Assembly (NCBI GenBank): GCA_023101885.1
Contig: JALPQD010000124.1
Coordinates: forward strand, 5,495,101-5,559,100
Source: Typhlomys cinereus
Lineage: Eukaryota > Chordata > Mammalia > Rodentia > Platacanthomyidae
DNA: 64,000 bases
Direction: 5' to 3'
The translations under genes and the position numbers were made by a program. The notes under the pieces are model-generated. The model searched no databases, was not told where the DNA came from, and saw only the letters and a program-made list of their open reading frames with translations. This document shows, piece after piece, positions 27,760-40,415 of this stretch; position 1 is the first letter of the stretch; the number at the start of each line of letters is the position of its first letter.

Positions 27760-28255
27760 TGGCCCCCACCAGACCTGGACCAATCTGTGCCCCCCCCCAG
27801 ACCTGGACCAATCTGTGCCCCCCCCAGACCTGGACCAATCTGTGTGCCCCCCCCCAGACCTGGACCAATCTGTGCCCCCCCCGCCAGACCTGGACCAATC
27901 TGTGTGCCCCCCCCACCAGACCTGGACCAATCTGTGTGCCCCCCCACCAGACCTGGACCAATCAGTGTGCCCCCCCCAGACCTGGACCAATCAGTGTGCC
28001 CCCCCCCAGACCTGGACCAATCTGTGTGCCCCCCCCAGACCTGGACCAATCAGTGTGCCCCCCCGCCAGACCTGGACCAATCTGTGTGCGCCCCCCCCCC
28101 CCCGCCAGACCTGAACCAATCTGTGTGCCCCCCCCCTGCGCCCCCGCCAGATCAGACGAATCAGTGTGGCCCCCGCCAGACCAGGACCACCAATCAGGGT
28201 GGCCCCCGCCAGACCAGACCAATCAGGGTGGCCCCTGCCAGACCTGGACCAATCC
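27760..28255. repeat. 29-32-bp C-rich minisatellite
   Basis: About 16 copies of a unit with CAGACCTGGACCAATCTGTG followed by 6-12 C. The C run varies in length from copy to copy. On the PRMT3 RNA strand these are G runs. Confidence 0.95.
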
Positions 28256-28504
28256 TCTACTGCCACATCGTGACACCACACTGAGTAATTATTCCTGCTT
28301 GCAGATGAAATTAGCAGTGCTGATTGGACAAGCAGCCTGCACACAGACCATTTATAAAGTCACAGCTCCAGCATCTGTGTCCTCCAGCCCTGCCTGGACT
28401 TCATCCGTCATTGCAGCGGCTAGTGCCAAAAAATTAGGCTGGGAGCTCCTGCCAGCTCTGAGCCAGTGTGGAGGGAGCGCAGGGCAGGGGGAGGGGGCGC
28501 GACA

Positions 28505-29195
28505 CATCCCACAAGTCACTGCCCCCGCTGAGTGTGAATACCCACAAGATGCTGCCCTGCTGTGTGAATACCCTCAAGTCGCTGCCCTGCTGTGTGAATA
28601 CCCACAAGATGCTGCCCCGCTGAGTGTGAATACCCACAAGATGCTGCCCACTGAGTGTGAATACCCTCGAGTCGCTGCCCCGCCGAGCGTGAATACCCTC
28701 GAGTCGCTGCCCCGCCGAGCGTGAATACCCTCGAGTCGCTGCCCCGCCGAGCGTGAATACCCTCGAGTCGCTGCCCCGCCGAGCGTGAATACCCTCGAGT
28801 CGCTGCCCGCCGAGCGTGAATACCCTCGAGTCGCTGCCCCGCCGAGCGTGAATACCCTCGAGTCGCTGCCCCGCCGAGCGTGAATACCCTCGAGTCGCTG
28901 CCCCGCCGAGCGTGAATACCCTCGAGTCGCTGCCCCGCCGAGCGTGAATACCCTCGAGTCGCTGCCCCGCCGAGCGTGAATACCCTCGAGTCGCTGCCCC
29001 GCCGAGCGTGAATACCCTCGAGTCGCTGCCCCGCCGAGCGTGAATACCCTCGAGTCGCTGCCCCGCCGAGTGTGAATACCCTCGAGTCGCTGCCCCGAGT
29101 GTGAATACCCTCGAGTCGCTGCCCCGCCGAGCGTGAATACCCTCGAGTCGCTGCCCCCGCTGAGTGTGAATACCCTCAAGTCGCTGCCCCCGGCT
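28505..29195. repeat. 32-bp CpG-rich minisatellite
   Basis: About 22 copies of a 32-bp unit (core GAGCGTGAATACCCTCGAGT then CGCTGCCCCGCC). The first five units are diverged (CACAAGATGCTG variants); units from about 28675 to 29075 are almost identical and carry four or five CpGs each. Confidence 0.95.
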
Positions 29196-29909
29196 CATGC
29201 GTGGTACCCACTGCCCGTGTGAGAATACCCATCATAGGGAAAGGCTGGGAAAGGAGAATAAGTCAAGATAAGTTGCTTTTAGTTTTCAGACACAAAAACT
29301 TGGCGTGACATGTAATGCGAGCAGCCAGGGGAGACTGGGGAGGCGGGCTGACGACTGCAAACAGCCTGGCGCGTGCCCAGGAGATGAGCCATGCCATCCG
29401 ACCAGTGGTGTGTGGGTGAGGGCTGCCAGCTCCTGCCACAAGGGCGCTGGCGAGGACATCCAGGTTATTGCAATCAGGATGCCGCCGTCATCAGCACACG
29501 CAGTGACCGGGTCCTTGCGGCTTAGCTCGATGCTACGTGGCTAAAAATGCTCTTGCACCAGGAAACAGCGAAAACGGCAATCCCAGACCACTGCTGCAGA
29601 CCCCACTGAAGGGACGATGTGAAGAGATGCCAAGGAGCTTGGCACAAGGCCTAGAACCACGGCGCACTTCTGACAGACTCTAGATTTGAATATTAAAAGT
29701 TTCCAAAACTCCGTCCTCAAGTTTTCACTAAAACAACCAACCCCAACAAAAAGCCCTTTGAATCAAGCCAACCTTTGAATAAAGCCCAGCAGCGCACCTG
29801 GCTTCCTCATCCTGGTGCTCGCTGGAAACAACCTTCGCCTCCCAGCACAGCAGGCCAGGCGCAGCTGATCTGAAACTCAAGGGCCACTTGCTCTGCTAGA
29901 CTAAAATTA

Positions 29910-30077
<168 letters not shown>

Positions 30078-30497
30078 TCAGTTTAAATGCGTGGACTACT
30101 CTTAAGTGAGACGCGCTTTCTCCTCTGCTGGGCGGCAGCTGGTGAGGTCGGACATGGCTTCACGGTACAGTCTCCACCTGGCAGGCAGGCGGGACAGTGC
30201 ATCTGAGGACGCCGAGTCGCCTTTACCGGTGGCTCTGAGCTCCAAGCTGTCTCTTCCCGAGTGAAAGGTGTGCCACGCGGGAACTGTCAGCAGCCTGCAG
30301 CTCCTCGGCTCCCAGGGCAACCTGCAGTAGTGGTGTTCGGGGGGACCAAGGCACTCGTGCAGGATGCCACTGTGCCTGCGGCAGAGGACACCACAGGCAT
30401 GCTCCGGGTGGAGCCCCGAGGCCTGGCACACGCCTCCCAATCCAGCACAGAATACCAGGGGCAGGAACGGTCCAAGGGGCCAGTGACCGAGGCTGAG

Positions 30498-30692
30498 CAC
30501 CCACAGCACAGCACCCACAGCACACTGCACAGCACCCACAGCACACTGCACGGCACCCACAGCACAGCACCCACAGCACACTGCACGGCACCCACTGCAC
30601 GGCACCCACTGCACACTGCACAGCACCCACAGCACACTGCACAGCACCCACAGCACAGCACCTACAGCACAGCACCCACCACACAGCACCCT
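30498..30692. repeat. CAGCACCCA-type repeat
   Basis: Irregular combinations of ACAGCACCC and ACAGCACACTGC (10- and 21-bp spacing). Confidence 0.9.
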
Positions 30693-31666
30693 CTCTGAAG
30701 TGCTTACAGCCAAGACTGGCTCTTTGTTAAAACACAAAGGGGCGACCCCACTACGGCAGCTCCTGTCTGCTGGGCACTCACAGGCTACACCTATGCTCTA
30801 GGCAGATGAGCTCCCACTGCCCACTGCTCTTGTCAAGCAACTATGCGCTAGGACCAACTAAACATTCTTTAACCACATGAACAGAAAATGTGGTGAGGGT
30901 TTCTTCCGGTCTGCAAACCCAGAATGGATGCTCTGCACAGGTGACGCACCCAGACCCCAGCCTGCAGGAGACACTTTCTCGACGTCCACTTACAAAGGAC
31001 CCCACTGACCACAGGTGACTCTGCCTTGTTCCTGACCTGCTCCCTACAAGCTCGCTCACCAAGAACACGAGGGTCAGGCGGAAGCCTGTGCTCTCAGTAT
31101 TCAGTGACGTCACACCCTGAAAGTCAGCTGCCTTCAACACACCGTGCGTGCCAAGGAACAGGGCACCTGTGGAACTCAACGAATCAATTTAACAACTTGA
31201 CGTAATCACGCAGCTCTCTGCACAAATAGTTTTTTTGTTTTTTCTTTTTTAATAAATAGGGTATCTTTTCATTGAGCAAAGCAAACTATAATTATGCCAA
31301 GGAGAAAAGCCTGGTTTGTAAAATCTGTCAATACATTGGTGGAGAAACGGTTCTCCAATGCAAGGCTATGAGGCAGCAAGCATGGGACGTTCCAGCAGCT
31401 TGGACTCGTTCGGCTTTCTGCACAGTCACTAACAACACACCAGCAGACTGAAATGCTCACCTGTGTGTACTGTGCACACACACGTCTATGCACACAGGAC
31501 CGACCCCTCACTGCAGTGAGCTGCACGTGCACCCCTCTTTGACTAGAGGAATAACCATCCAGCTCAACTTTCATCTAAATACAATCTCAATGCTCGTGGG
31601 CACAAGGAGCGCAGAGTCTGATCTGGCCGGAGCAGGGTTTGGAAGTAGGTAAACAAGACAAAATTG

Positions 31667-31828
31667 GGCGATCTAGCCCCTCACAGCCCTCTAGTGCCAT
31701 GAGTCTGTTTCCAGCTGCCTACTTCTCTTGGAGCCTCCCTAGCCCCTCATGGCACTCTACATCTAGAGTCCGTCAGTTTCAACCTTTCTCTTCTTTAATA
31801 AACTCTATCTTAATTCTCAAAAAAAAAA
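31667..31828 (+). mobile_element. Short polyadenylated retroposon
   Basis: A 162-bp insert is flanked by the perfect 12-bp duplication AAGACAAAATTG (31655-31666 and 31829-31840). It ends CTTCTTTAATAAACTCTATC, TTAATTCTC and a run of A. The AATAAA signal followed by a short tail and poly(A) shows it derives from a polyadenylated RNA moved by L1-type machinery. The 3' end resembles an R region of a retroviral LTR, but the source RNA is not identified. Confidence 0.8.
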
Positions 31829-31939
31829 AAGACAAAATTGTGTCTGCTTTTTACCATCTCGTGCTGTGCATAAATTACAGTCAGACGTACCTTGTGAGGG
31901 GAAAGCACAGTGGGCAAGGCCAGAGTAATCTAAGTCCAT

Positions 31940-32272
31940 CTTGAAAGAGCACTGGGCACGGAAAAGCACTGGGCACGGAAGGGCACTGGGCATGAAGGGC
32001 ACTGGGCACAGAAAGAGCACTGGGCACAGAAGAGCTCTGGGCACGGAAGAGCACTGGGCACTAGGCACGGAAGGGCACTGGGCACGGAAGAGCTCTGGGC
32101 ACGGAAGGGCACTGGGCACAAAGAGCTCTGGGCACGAAGGGTACTTGGCATGAAGAAGAGCTCTGGGCACGAAGGGCACTGGGCATGAAGAGCACTGGGC
32201 ATGAAGAGCTCTGGGCATGAAGAGTTCTGGGCATGAAGAGCTCTGGGCATGAAGAGCACTCGGCAGTTAATA
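31940..32272. repeat. 16-17-bp minisatellite
   Basis: About 20 copies of GCACTGGGCACGGAAGA and variants (GAGCTCTGGGCATGAA). Confidence 0.95.
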
Positions 32273-32369
32273 TACTCCTGCTGCATCTGTTAAAATGAAG
32301 CTGAATTTGCTTTAAAAATTTTTCAAATACAAATTAAAGTTATAACCTGTTTTCTTCTATAAACGTTTA

Positions 32370-32565
32370 TTTTACTTATTGCGTGTAAGCGTGCACAGTG
32401 TGCATGTGTGGTCGCATGTGCCCTGGCTCATGGAGGTCAGAGGACGGCTCTGTGCAACGGGGTCTTTCCTTCCACCCTCACGCAGTTCTGATGGTCATAT
32501 TTAGGTCGCTGGGCTGCATGGCCAAGCGCCTTCACCTCCTGAGCACCTGGCTGACCCAGAAACTC
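32370..32565 (-). mobile_element. B3-like SINE
   Basis: In plus orientation: 'gtgcatgtgtggtcgcatgt', 'tcatggaggtcagaggacgg' and 'gggctgcatggccaagcgcc', then 'ttcacctcctgagcacctgg'. This is the reversed body and head of the rodent B2/B3 group. Confidence 0.8.
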
Positions 32566-32777
32566 ATTTTATAAGAGTAAAACTTCAGGTAATGCCAGGA
32601 TGACACCGTCAGAATCCCCCACCGTGTTTACAGATCATCTCATTTCATTGGTCCACAAAGCACATTCCACTACTTCCATCAATTGATGAAGAAACCAAGA
32701 CTTGGACGTACTGAGCACTGAAGACCAAGCCAGATCACAGTCACGCAGGAGCAAATGAGCTGAGGTGGAGCTTGACC

Positions 32778-32935
32778 TGGGATGACCAGAGGCCCTGGGT
32801 CCCCCCAGCTGCCCCGGGAACTGACCAGAGGCCCCGGGTCCCCCCGGCTGCCCTGGGAACTGACCAGAGGCCCCGGGTCCCCCCGGCTGCCCCGGGAACT
32901 GCCCAGAGGCCCCGGGTCCCCCCGGCTGCCCCAAG
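32778..32935. repeat. 39-bp GC-rich minisatellite
   Basis: Four copies of a 39-bp unit (core GACCAGAGGCCCCGGGTCCC then CCCGGCTGCCC). Confidence 0.95.
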
Positions 32936-34715
32936 GCTGACTTGCCTGACTGTAAGACGCAGCGTCTGCAGAAGTGATGGAGGACTCAAGTGCTCTAAAA
33001 TGAAAAATTTCCCATGAAACTTATTAAACAGGAGTAGGATTTGCAGGCATGTGAGTCCAAGTACTTCAGTGTGATGCATTAGGTGGTAACCGGCAGTTAA
33101 TCACCAGGCGCTATGAGAACATTAGCTAGATGTAGCCAGCACACCAACTAACACAGCTCAGCAAGGGCGCAGCTGCAGAAAACTCAGATGAACATTGCTA
33201 ACGGTTGCTGCCCTCACAGGTAACCCAGGGTTCTCCCGGGACTGAACAGCCCTAAATCCTGGCAACTGTCCTTGGTCTGACCGGCCACGCACATGCCATC
33301 AGAAGCTGCCTGCCCGCCCTGCAATTCACATTCACAGCTCGGCTTCGCCGCCAGCGCCCTGGGGGCGCGCCGCTGAAGAATTACATCTGCTCTTCTCCTG
33401 TGGTGGTTGTGGGCAGACTGTTTCCAAATGCACAGGACCAAGTTAAATACTGTATTTGCCCTTAAACTAAGCACTACTAAGAACGCATGGGACGAATGGG
33501 GGGAGGGCAGAGGGCCAGGTCCTAACACCGGGAGGAGCTTGCTCAGCCTGGAAATGTGGTTCCTCAGCATCAGGCAGTCTCCTTCCTCATCTCCAGCACC
33601 TGCATTTCATCGAGACAGAGTCACGAGCAAGGAGCCCGTTTGGAGGAGACATATAGTGTCATACGATGAGACAAAACCAATGGCAAACCCACCGAGCCTA
33701 CGCCTAGGCTTCAGCATGCCTGGCACGCGCACTGATGCGTCTCTGCAAGCAAAGCCGCGCACTCTGGGCCCGCGTGCAACGGTGAAAGCCCTGGTCACAA
33801 AGACAAACGGGACTGGCTGCTGCGACCCTCGTGGAAGACACAGCACCCTGACTTGGCAGGACGGAAAGTCAAGGCCCAGCTGGGGGCTGGGGGTTACCGG
33901 CTGAACCATGCTGGAAGGACGGCACGTGAGGTGCTGACAGCCCCGAGGTGAGCTGCCCAGTCAGGCGGAAGCTGGTCCTCCGAGCTCCTGGCAGGACGAC
34001 AGCAGGGCGCGGCTGGGGTCAGGAGACCCTTCCTGGCTGATGGGTCTCCTGCTAGATGGCGCTCGGCCTTGGCCATCCGCGGACCACTGTCAGTTGAGTC
34101 TTCCTCAAATGAGGGCCAGCCAAGGAGACGCCCAGAGGAAAGGTCTCAAGGCATTCCTGAGAGCATGTGCCGGCCTCTGCTAGACCCACCGCTGATTACA
34201 GCTGCAGGACACACCTCTAAGCTGTATCCCAACACCCAAGCTGGTCAAAACAGTCGCAGCACCTGGGCACTGTGTGTCCAGCTTCAGCCTCGGCTGCACT
34301 TTCATGACGAGCGTCCACCAGAGAAATGTGCCTAGAGTGGGCTGCGGCCTCCAGGTGCCTCCCCAAATTCACGTTGAAATTCACTGGCTGGTGAGTCAGT
34401 AAGTGAAACAAGGTCGACAAATGGGCCCACACTCAGCCGAGACTCAGCGAGCCGGAGCGAAGAGACAGGTGCGCCTCTCCGCACGGAATGTGTCTCTGTT
34501 GCTACTCTGGGACCAGCCTGTTAAACATCTGTGCCCGGTTCAGGAGAGTGCGTCCCTTTCTTGTCTTTCCTTATTGAAAACATTTTTCAAAGAGAGAAAA
34601 AATACATATTCTACAGGATAAATGTGGCTCATTCTGGATTTCTATTTTTTACTGGAATGTGTGTATATTTTAGAAAAACAATTTTCAAATACTTAAGATT
34701 GTACATAACTGTCAT

Positions 34716-35063
34716 TGTTTGAAATGTGTCCCTCACAGTCTCATATGTTTGGGGAAGTCAAGGCACCTTTGAGAGGTGAAGCCTTGCTAGAGGAAGGTGG
34801 TCACAGAGGGTGGGCCTTGAGGTAGATAAGTCCTACCCTACCTCTGGGAAAAGTTGCTTTGCAGCAAGGAATCTAGCAGCTCTCAGCAACCGAGATGTCT
34901 ACAGTGACTTAGCCTGCCCCCAGCTTAGGCCAGCCAGCTATGCTGCATCCGCCTGAAAGACTCTCTCTCCTTTGGAAGAAGAAGCTGAATAAATCTCCTT
35001 TCTCCCTTAAGTTGCTTGACTTTGGATATTCTCTCATAGGAACAGATAAGAGCAACTATGACA
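34716..35063 (+). mobile_element. MaLR-type (ERVL-MaLR) solo LTR
   Basis: Starts TGTTTGAAATGTGTCCCTCA, continues 'ttgagaggtgaagccttgct' and 'gggtgggccttgagg', then has a polyadenylation signal 'gctgaataaatctcc' and 'cttaagttgcttgac', and ends 'gcaactatgaca'. This order is typical of mammalian MaLR LTRs. The ends are approximate and no clear duplication or internal sequence is seen. Confidence 0.7.
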
Positions 35064-35579
35064 ACAGCACATTTAAGTGGCCCATGAAAATGTGGCTGGA
35101 GACTTAACAGCAGTTATTTACCAAATGTTCGTTCTTTTTGCCAAAGTAGCAGTACTTAAAAACAGGACAAATTTCAGAAACTATGTCTGCCCTTTATTTA
35201 ACTACACAACCAGTGTGTACCAGCTTCTCTGATGAAGTTTGGGAAGCAGGAGGGGCACAACAGCCCCCCACCATAGGGAGGTGGGTGGGTGAAGCAGTTG
35301 CTTGCGGTGCACCTTGTCAGACTGCCCGCTGGTACTCGGCTGCCCGGTCCACTGCCCGCAGTCCACCGAGGTGCTAGGCACGCTCAGATCGTCTTACTGT
35401 CCAGCGAACCTTTGCAGACACCTCAGACCACTCAAGCTGGTAGTGATGGTGGACCGTCGGCTGCAGGATCTGAAGATCCCCACATGATTTCCAAGGCACT
35501 CACGAGCCTTTAAAACCTCGAAGCACATTTTTCAGGGAACAAGGACCCAGAGCTGATTGCCACAGGCCTTGGGTCAGGC

Positions 35580-35845
35580 AGAGCGGCAGACACGCTGGCC
35601 GCAGCAGACACGCCTGGCTGCAGCAGACACGCCTGGCCGCAGCAGACACGCCTGGCTGCAGCACACACGCTGGCCACAGCAGACACGCCTGGCTGCAGCA
35701 GACACACTGGCTGCAGCAGACACGCCTGGCCGCAGCAGACACGCCTGGCCGCAGCACACACGCCTGGCTGCAGCAGACACACTGGCTGCAGCAGACACGC
35801 CTGGCTGCAGCAGACACGCTGGCCGCAGCAGACACAGGCCAGGGC
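35580..35845. repeat. 19-bp minisatellite
   Basis: About 14 copies of a 19-bp unit (GCAGCAGACACGCCTGGCT), with variants lacking GC or with ACACACTGG. Confidence 0.95.
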
Positions 35846-36835
35846 TCAGGGCGGGACGCAGCGGTGCTGGCCAGCACACTGACTCCTCCTCATACCCCCA
35901 CTGGCTCCTGTGTCCTCAAAGGACCCACATGACTTCCTGACAGCAACTGACGCTCCACAGAAGACGCCGCTGTGCTTCAATCCATCCTAGAAACAGAAGC
36001 TACAGAAAATCAACTCCAGAAGCCAGTTACACAATAGACAAAACTCACACCACCAAGACAGTGTGACCCCCACACATCACCAACACTGGGAGTGAGCGGC
36101 CCCCGCAGGCGATGAGACCAGGGCCAGGGTCCGAGTGGAGTGAGCTGCGGCCTCTCTCTCCCTTTCTCATGAGCAGCCCCCATTGGGGCCCCATGCCTGC
36201 ACAGGAGCTGGACACGGCCTCCTCGGGCCGGTCAGCATCCGCGGTGGCAAGCACACGACCAGCCAGACTGGTCAAGTTCTCGTCACGAAGACAATCTTGC
36301 TCATTTCTCACATCAGTTAGTAAACTAGCTGCTCCAGAACACAACGGCATATTCTAGATCATCCAGAAAGATGCTCCAGTCCAGTGAGAACCACTGAATG
36401 ATAACGAGTGAAATGTTAGCAGAGGTAAGACAAAGTCTAACCATCTGGCCTTGTGCTGCTAAAGCCTCATTTGGAGTAAAAGATCCATTTTCCATGAAAA
36501 GTAAAATAGTCCCTTGAGAAATGAAGACGGATCTTTCATAAAGTCAAGTCACTGCCAGGTGAACGCTTTAACTGTCCTCTGCAGTGTCTCCGATGCAGTC
36601 TTGAAAGGATGCTGAACTTTCAGTTATGGACGTCATGTCTTCTCTCAGCGTGACAAATGTCGGTGACAGAGCACGGAGCTCCGCAACTCAGCGTCAGGCT
36701 GCACTTCACAGCAATGTGCAGGAAAGAGACCAAGACCCCTACACACGGCACAGCCCCCGGGCAACACTGCAGCACTAGCAAGTCGTCCTTGGACGCTCGT
36801 TCAGCCTCCTGCCGATGGCTGCGACAGTTACTACG

Positions 36836-36882
36836 CTCCCCCTGCGGTTGCTGCCCCCGCGGTTGCTCCCCTCGCGGTTTGC
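36836..36882. repeat. Short 18-bp tandem repeat
   Basis: Three imperfect copies around GCGGTTGCTGCCCCCGCGG. Confidence 0.7.
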
Positions 36883-37390
36883 AGAAAACAAAGGAAAACA
36901 CCACTGAAGATTCTATTACACTCATCAAGGGCTGAAGACACCCAGTATCAGAGCGGAAACAGGAAATACATCAAACCAAAAAGAACTTTAAACGCCCTTG
37001 GCAGTTACAAAATCTCTGTCTACTGGAAATACTTCATCTATCTGTCTTACCATAAATCAAATCAGGCTCAAGATAATACATTTTAATTTATATAAAATTT
37101 AAAAAAACTTTCTGCCACCTCAAGGTTTCAACAGCAAGCTATAAAGCTATGCAACATCATTTCTACTATTTTCATAAAACCAATGACATCCGCTGGACAC
37201 ACAGCCTAGACGTCGGTGGAACCCTCGCACTCGAAGGTGAAGGACGCACCTCGCACGTCCTCATACCAGCACTTGGAAATACCAGACAAGCATTCAGCTC
37301 CCTACAAATCCAGGAAACAGGAAAATAACTGCTATGATTTTCAAGGTAAAAATATAATGTTCTTTGGAAAGATAAACCCCCAGCAGGTTA

Positions 37391-37666
<276 letters not shown>

Positions 37667-38223
37667 TTAAGCGAATTCTGATTTTGTCCATATTGTTCTA
37701 TGGAACAAAATGTATGTTCAAAGTTCCTCAGCACCAATTATTGAAATCATTGTTTGGCTGCTCCTTGCAGCTGTCAACATAGCAAACCAACAATGAAAAC
37801 TTCACCCTGAAAGAAGTTTAAATTTTATCAAGCACACTTGTCTATAACAGAGTAACTGTGTCTTTAAAAAGCAAAAATCTAGAGTGGAGACAGATCCACA
37901 TGGACAACCAAAAAGCATGGCCTCTAGGTGGGTATGAAGAGTGGATGGGGAGTGAAGGGTGGCCGGACACCAGGAACAAGTGGGTGCAGATCAAGTGGGG
38001 CGCGGAGGCTGGATTGCTGAGGTCCCCAGCCAGCTGCTAACCGCCCCGTGGTTATTCTTGCCGGTTGGGGTGGGATGTGTAAGGGACAGCACTGGCTGGC
38101 CTCGCCCCAGGGTGCTGGGGGTCTGAGCCCTGCTTATCACACACATCTCGAGAATGACACAGAACAACTAGTCATTCCACGGGAGAGAAGCTGAAATCCT
38201 TTCCAAACCAGAACTTTTGTTTA

Positions 38224-38320
38224 AGCCAGATGTGGTGACGTGGTCCCGTCATCCTGGCCCTCGAGGATGAGATAGCACAGCTGGAGGCCAGCTGCCTGCA
38301 GAAGAGGACTCAGACTCAGA
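38224..38320 (+). mobile_element. B1-like SINE fragment
   Basis: 'agccagatgtggtgacgtgg', 'cccgtcatcctggccctcga' and 'agctggaggccagctgcctg' match a diverged sense B1. The young SINE inserted at its right end. Confidence 0.6.
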
Positions 38321-38330
38321 ACACCAAATA

Positions 38331-38594
38331 CAGGGGCTGGAGAGGTGGCTCAGGGGTTAAGCCTCTGCCTTGCAGGTGGAAGGTCCTGAGTTCGGATCCT
38401 AGACCCCACATATAGATGCCGAGCGGAAGCGGGGGCGGCCTGCGTTTCTGGTCCTGGTAGGGCGGAGCCTGTGAATCCCGGGGCAGAGTAAACAAGGAGG
38501 AGGTGGAGGCGTCCATGGTGGTTCCCGAATTCGTCTGTGGTTCTTTACGCGCGCACACACACACACACACACACGCACAATTGAATAAAAAAAA
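38331..38594 (+). mobile_element. Young tRNA-derived SINE, plus copy
   Basis: About 264 bp, flanked by the perfect 13-bp duplication AGAACACCAAATA (38318-38330 and 38595-38607). Pol III A-box-like TGGCTCAGGGG at 38346-38356 and B-box-like GAGTTCGGATCC at 38388-38399. A GC-rich tRNA-unrelated body (38400-38545) follows, then a CA repeat, 'caattgaataaaa' and an A tail. The head resembles rodent B2/ID, but the body is not one I can name. Confidence 0.92.
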
Positions 38595-38604
38595 AGAACA
38601 CCAA

Positions 38605-38700
38605 ATATATACGTATACATATATACATGTATACACACATACATATATACATACATACACACATATACATAATACACATACGTATGTACATACATATCAA
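38605..38700. repeat. TA/CA microsatellite
   Basis: Alternating purine-pyrimidine ATACATACATATATAC-type sequence directly after the SINE tail; CA repeat (38549-38573) also lies inside the SINE. Confidence 0.9.
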
Positions 38701-39187
38701 TTATTTTAAACTCTGTTCAGAGGTTTTCAACACGCATGCACGCACGCACGCATCCAGTGCAGAATCAGCACCAGGTTTTCAACCTCCTCTTTTGTGCATC
38801 TTAAATCAGCAAGCAGGATTACAGGGATTGCTTCAGGAAGCGCAAGGCGAGCCGCAGATTAAGCTCAGATCCAATTAGACTAACACACTTGCAATCTCCA
38901 GAGACTCTTGTCTCAATTGTGTGGGAGTTTCCCTGCAGCAAGGGGCAGACCCTTTGCCCAATACCACTGAAGCATCATTCACGTATTAGATGCTCGGTTT
39001 CAGATACGTTTTGCTGCAAGTGGACAGGCACTCGCTGACCACCACCAGTGTCAACACGAAGAGCCACAGCTCTCCTAAGACTCATGGTATCCGTTCTCAG
39101 AAGACCTCTTGCTAGGACCACTGGCTTTACATCCCTCCTCCGTACAGAGGAAACGGGGTCTGACACACAGCACAGCCCTGGGTTCAC

Positions 39188-39560
39188 TGCGTGGGCTGCA
39201 CACCACGACTACACGGCCATGTGGGGTGCACACCACGACGACACGGATGCGTGGGCCGCACACCCACGACGACACGGATGCGTGGGCCGCACACCCACGA
39301 CGACACGGATGCGTGGGCCGCACACCCACGATGACACGGATGTGTGGGCCGCACACCGACGATGACACGGATGCGTGGGCCGCACACCCACGACGACACG
39401 GATGCGTGGGCCGCACACCCACGACGACACGGATGCGTGGGCCGCACACCCACGATGACACGGATGTGTGGGCCGCACACCGACGATGACACGGATGCGT
39501 GGGCTGCAGACCATGACTACACGGATCCGTGGGCTACAGACCCACGACGACACGGCCCAT
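39188..39560. repeat. 31-bp minisatellite
   Basis: About 12 copies of a 31-bp unit with core CGACACGGATGCGTGGGCCG; outer copies are diverged and inner ones almost identical. Four or five CpGs per unit. Confidence 0.95.
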
Positions 39561-40254
39561 GGCCGCGTGGGCTGCACACCTGTGCACCTTGTAGTTTCAC
39601 ACTGAACATCATCTTTCTTCGGGCTTCTCTGAATAAGCCGCCTGCTTTTTAGTCCCTTGAGCCCATGTCCACTCCTTGGCGCGGCCCACCGTGCTCCAGC
39701 TGTGCTTCTCACAGACCACAGCTGCACCTGTGGACAGTAGACGGTTCTAATGACCGCTGAAGAAGCGCCCACTTGTTTGACAGAGCGCAGAACTACAACT
39801 CCCACGAGCACGTGCTCACATGGCTGCAGCTGCACGTGCGTGCGGGCGTGGGAGCTGCCACTTTGACTGTGAGCTGCGAGGAGGGGCTCCGGCTCAGGTC
39901 CTGTGAGCTCTGTGGGCACGGTCCTACATCCCTGTCTCCACCTGCCAGGCTCAACAGCTGCCCAATTGGCAGAACTGCACCAGAAAGACCACTGTTAGCC
40001 AAGAATGACTCTGGCATCTTCCTGGGTTTATTTCTGGACTTGGAGTTCTGCACTAAGGTGTGTCTGTTTACTTTTCTTTGAAATGCCTGCTCTTGTGGCT
40101 TGGTCACACAAACTTTCTCTTGGAAGCTTCAGACCGGGTTTGGGTTTCCCTTCAGCAGGGAGCCCAGGCACAAGCAATGACCCCATGATTTCAGACAAGC
40201 ACACTGGACCCTGGGTGCTGGGCTCCTCCAGCTATCCTCGAAAAGACTATGAGA

Positions 40255-40415
40255 CGGTGAGAGAGCGGGGCTTCCTGCCCGAGCTAGAGGCGGGAGATAT
40301 CGGGGCTTCCTGCCCGAGCTAGAGGCGGGAGATAGCGGGGCTTCCCTGCCCGAGCTAGAGGCGGGAGATTCGGGGCTTCCCACGCCTGAGAGAGAGGCGG
40401 GAGATATCTGGGCTT
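40255..40415. repeat. 36-bp tandem repeat
   Basis: About four copies of a unit of roughly 36 bp with core CGGGGCTTCCTGCCCGAGC and GAGGCGGGAGAT; the last copy is more diverged. Confidence 0.9.

Noticed and set aside
27718..28724. Pro/Asp/Gln-rich open frames of 188 and 321 codons
   Set aside because: Translation of the C-rich array; the C runs vary in length between copies, so the frame shifts within the array itself.
28434..29198. Minus-strand open frames of 201-254 codons
   Set aside because: Translation of the 32-bp CpG-rich array in intron 10, not a protein.
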